Origin: Acidobacteriota bacterium
GTDB taxonomy: Bacteria; Acidobacteriota; Vicinamibacteria; Vicinamibacterales; UBA2999
Assembly (NCBI GenBank): GCA_013140955.1
Contig: JABFRY010000213.1
Span: 1-5,719, forward strand
DNA length: 5,719 nucleotides
Reading direction: 5' to 3'
Below, in pieces: positions 5,692 through 5,719 of this stretch (the first letter of the stretch is position 1; every line of letters begins with the position of its first letter). The position numbers and the translations under genes were made by a program. The notes beneath the pieces are model-generated. The model had not been told where the DNA came from and did no database searches. It was given only the letters and a program-made list of their open reading frames with translations.

Positions 5692-5719
5692 GCCTGCTGA
5701 CATCTCTCCTGTCGGGGCC
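5688..5719 (+). CDS. Start of a further pilus/secretion gene, possibly PilM-like (cut by window edge)
   Basis: Only ten full codons are present, reading MSLLTSLLSG. The ATG shares four bases (ATGA) with the ATPase stop codon and has AAGGTGA ten bases upstream, which makes a genuine, translationally coupled start likely. In pilus clusters an actin-like PilM protein commonly comes near the ATPase and platform genes, and MSLL...G starts are, from memory, usual for such proteins in Acidobacteriota. This is positional inference; ten residues cannot show a domain. Confidence 0.6.
   Translation, partial: MSLLTSLLSG

Noticed and set aside
4099..5703. 534-codon minus-strand ORF opposite the ATPase gene
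   Set aside because: It is rich in His/Asp/Leu/Arg with no recognisable domain, and the plus strand has all ATPase motifs. It is a shadow.

Overview
The window is very GC-rich, densely coded DNA from a single bacterial chromosome region. Third codon positions are almost always G or C, and long spurious ORFs run antisense to most real genes. The best taxonomic guess is Acidobacteriota, perhaps a Vicinamibacteria-like lineage. This rests on recognising the composition, the F-E-'MSLL' pilus/secretion gene order and a two-domain lipoprotein of a type I associate with that phylum. It is an inference, not a database result.

The window falls into two divergent halves. The left half (1-1741, minus strand) is the start of a bacterial microcompartment (BMC) locus. 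A 92-residue hexameric shell protein (BMC-H, PduA/EutM/CcmK family) comes first, followed 23 bp later by a CoA-acylating aldehyde dehydrogenase that runs off the left edge. Together they are the minimal signature of a catabolic (metabolosome-type) BMC. Such an organelle oxidises a toxic or volatile aldehyde to an acyl-CoA inside a protein shell whose pores pass substrates. The signature enzyme that would define the substrate (diol dehydratase, glycyl radical enzyme, aldolase, ammonia lyase) is not in the window, so the BMC type cannot be named.

The right half (1778-5719, plus strand) starts only 36 bp away. It holds a probable lipoprotein of unknown function (1778-2692), then a 150-bp gap with no gene. 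A type IV pilus/type II secretion module follows: an inner-membrane platform protein (GspF/PilC family, 2843-4048), a hexameric assembly ATPase (GspE/PilB family, 4066-5691), and the first ten codons of a further gene whose ATG overlaps the ATPase stop codon (5688 onward, possibly PilM-like). The last three are closely spaced (17 bp, then a 4-bp ATGA overlap) and are surely one operon. The platform protein anchors the ATPase, and ATP hydrolysis drives insertion of pilin or pseudopilin subunits into a periplasmic filament.

There are no rRNA or tRNA genes, CRISPR arrays, insertion sequences or convincing intrinsic terminators. The main points of interest are the BMC locus, the aldehyde dehydrogenase's low-complexity C-terminal tail (a possible linker to a cargo-targeting peptide beyond the edge), the 36-bp divergent gap, and an assembly ATPase that lacks the usual N-terminal c-di-GMP-binding subdomain.
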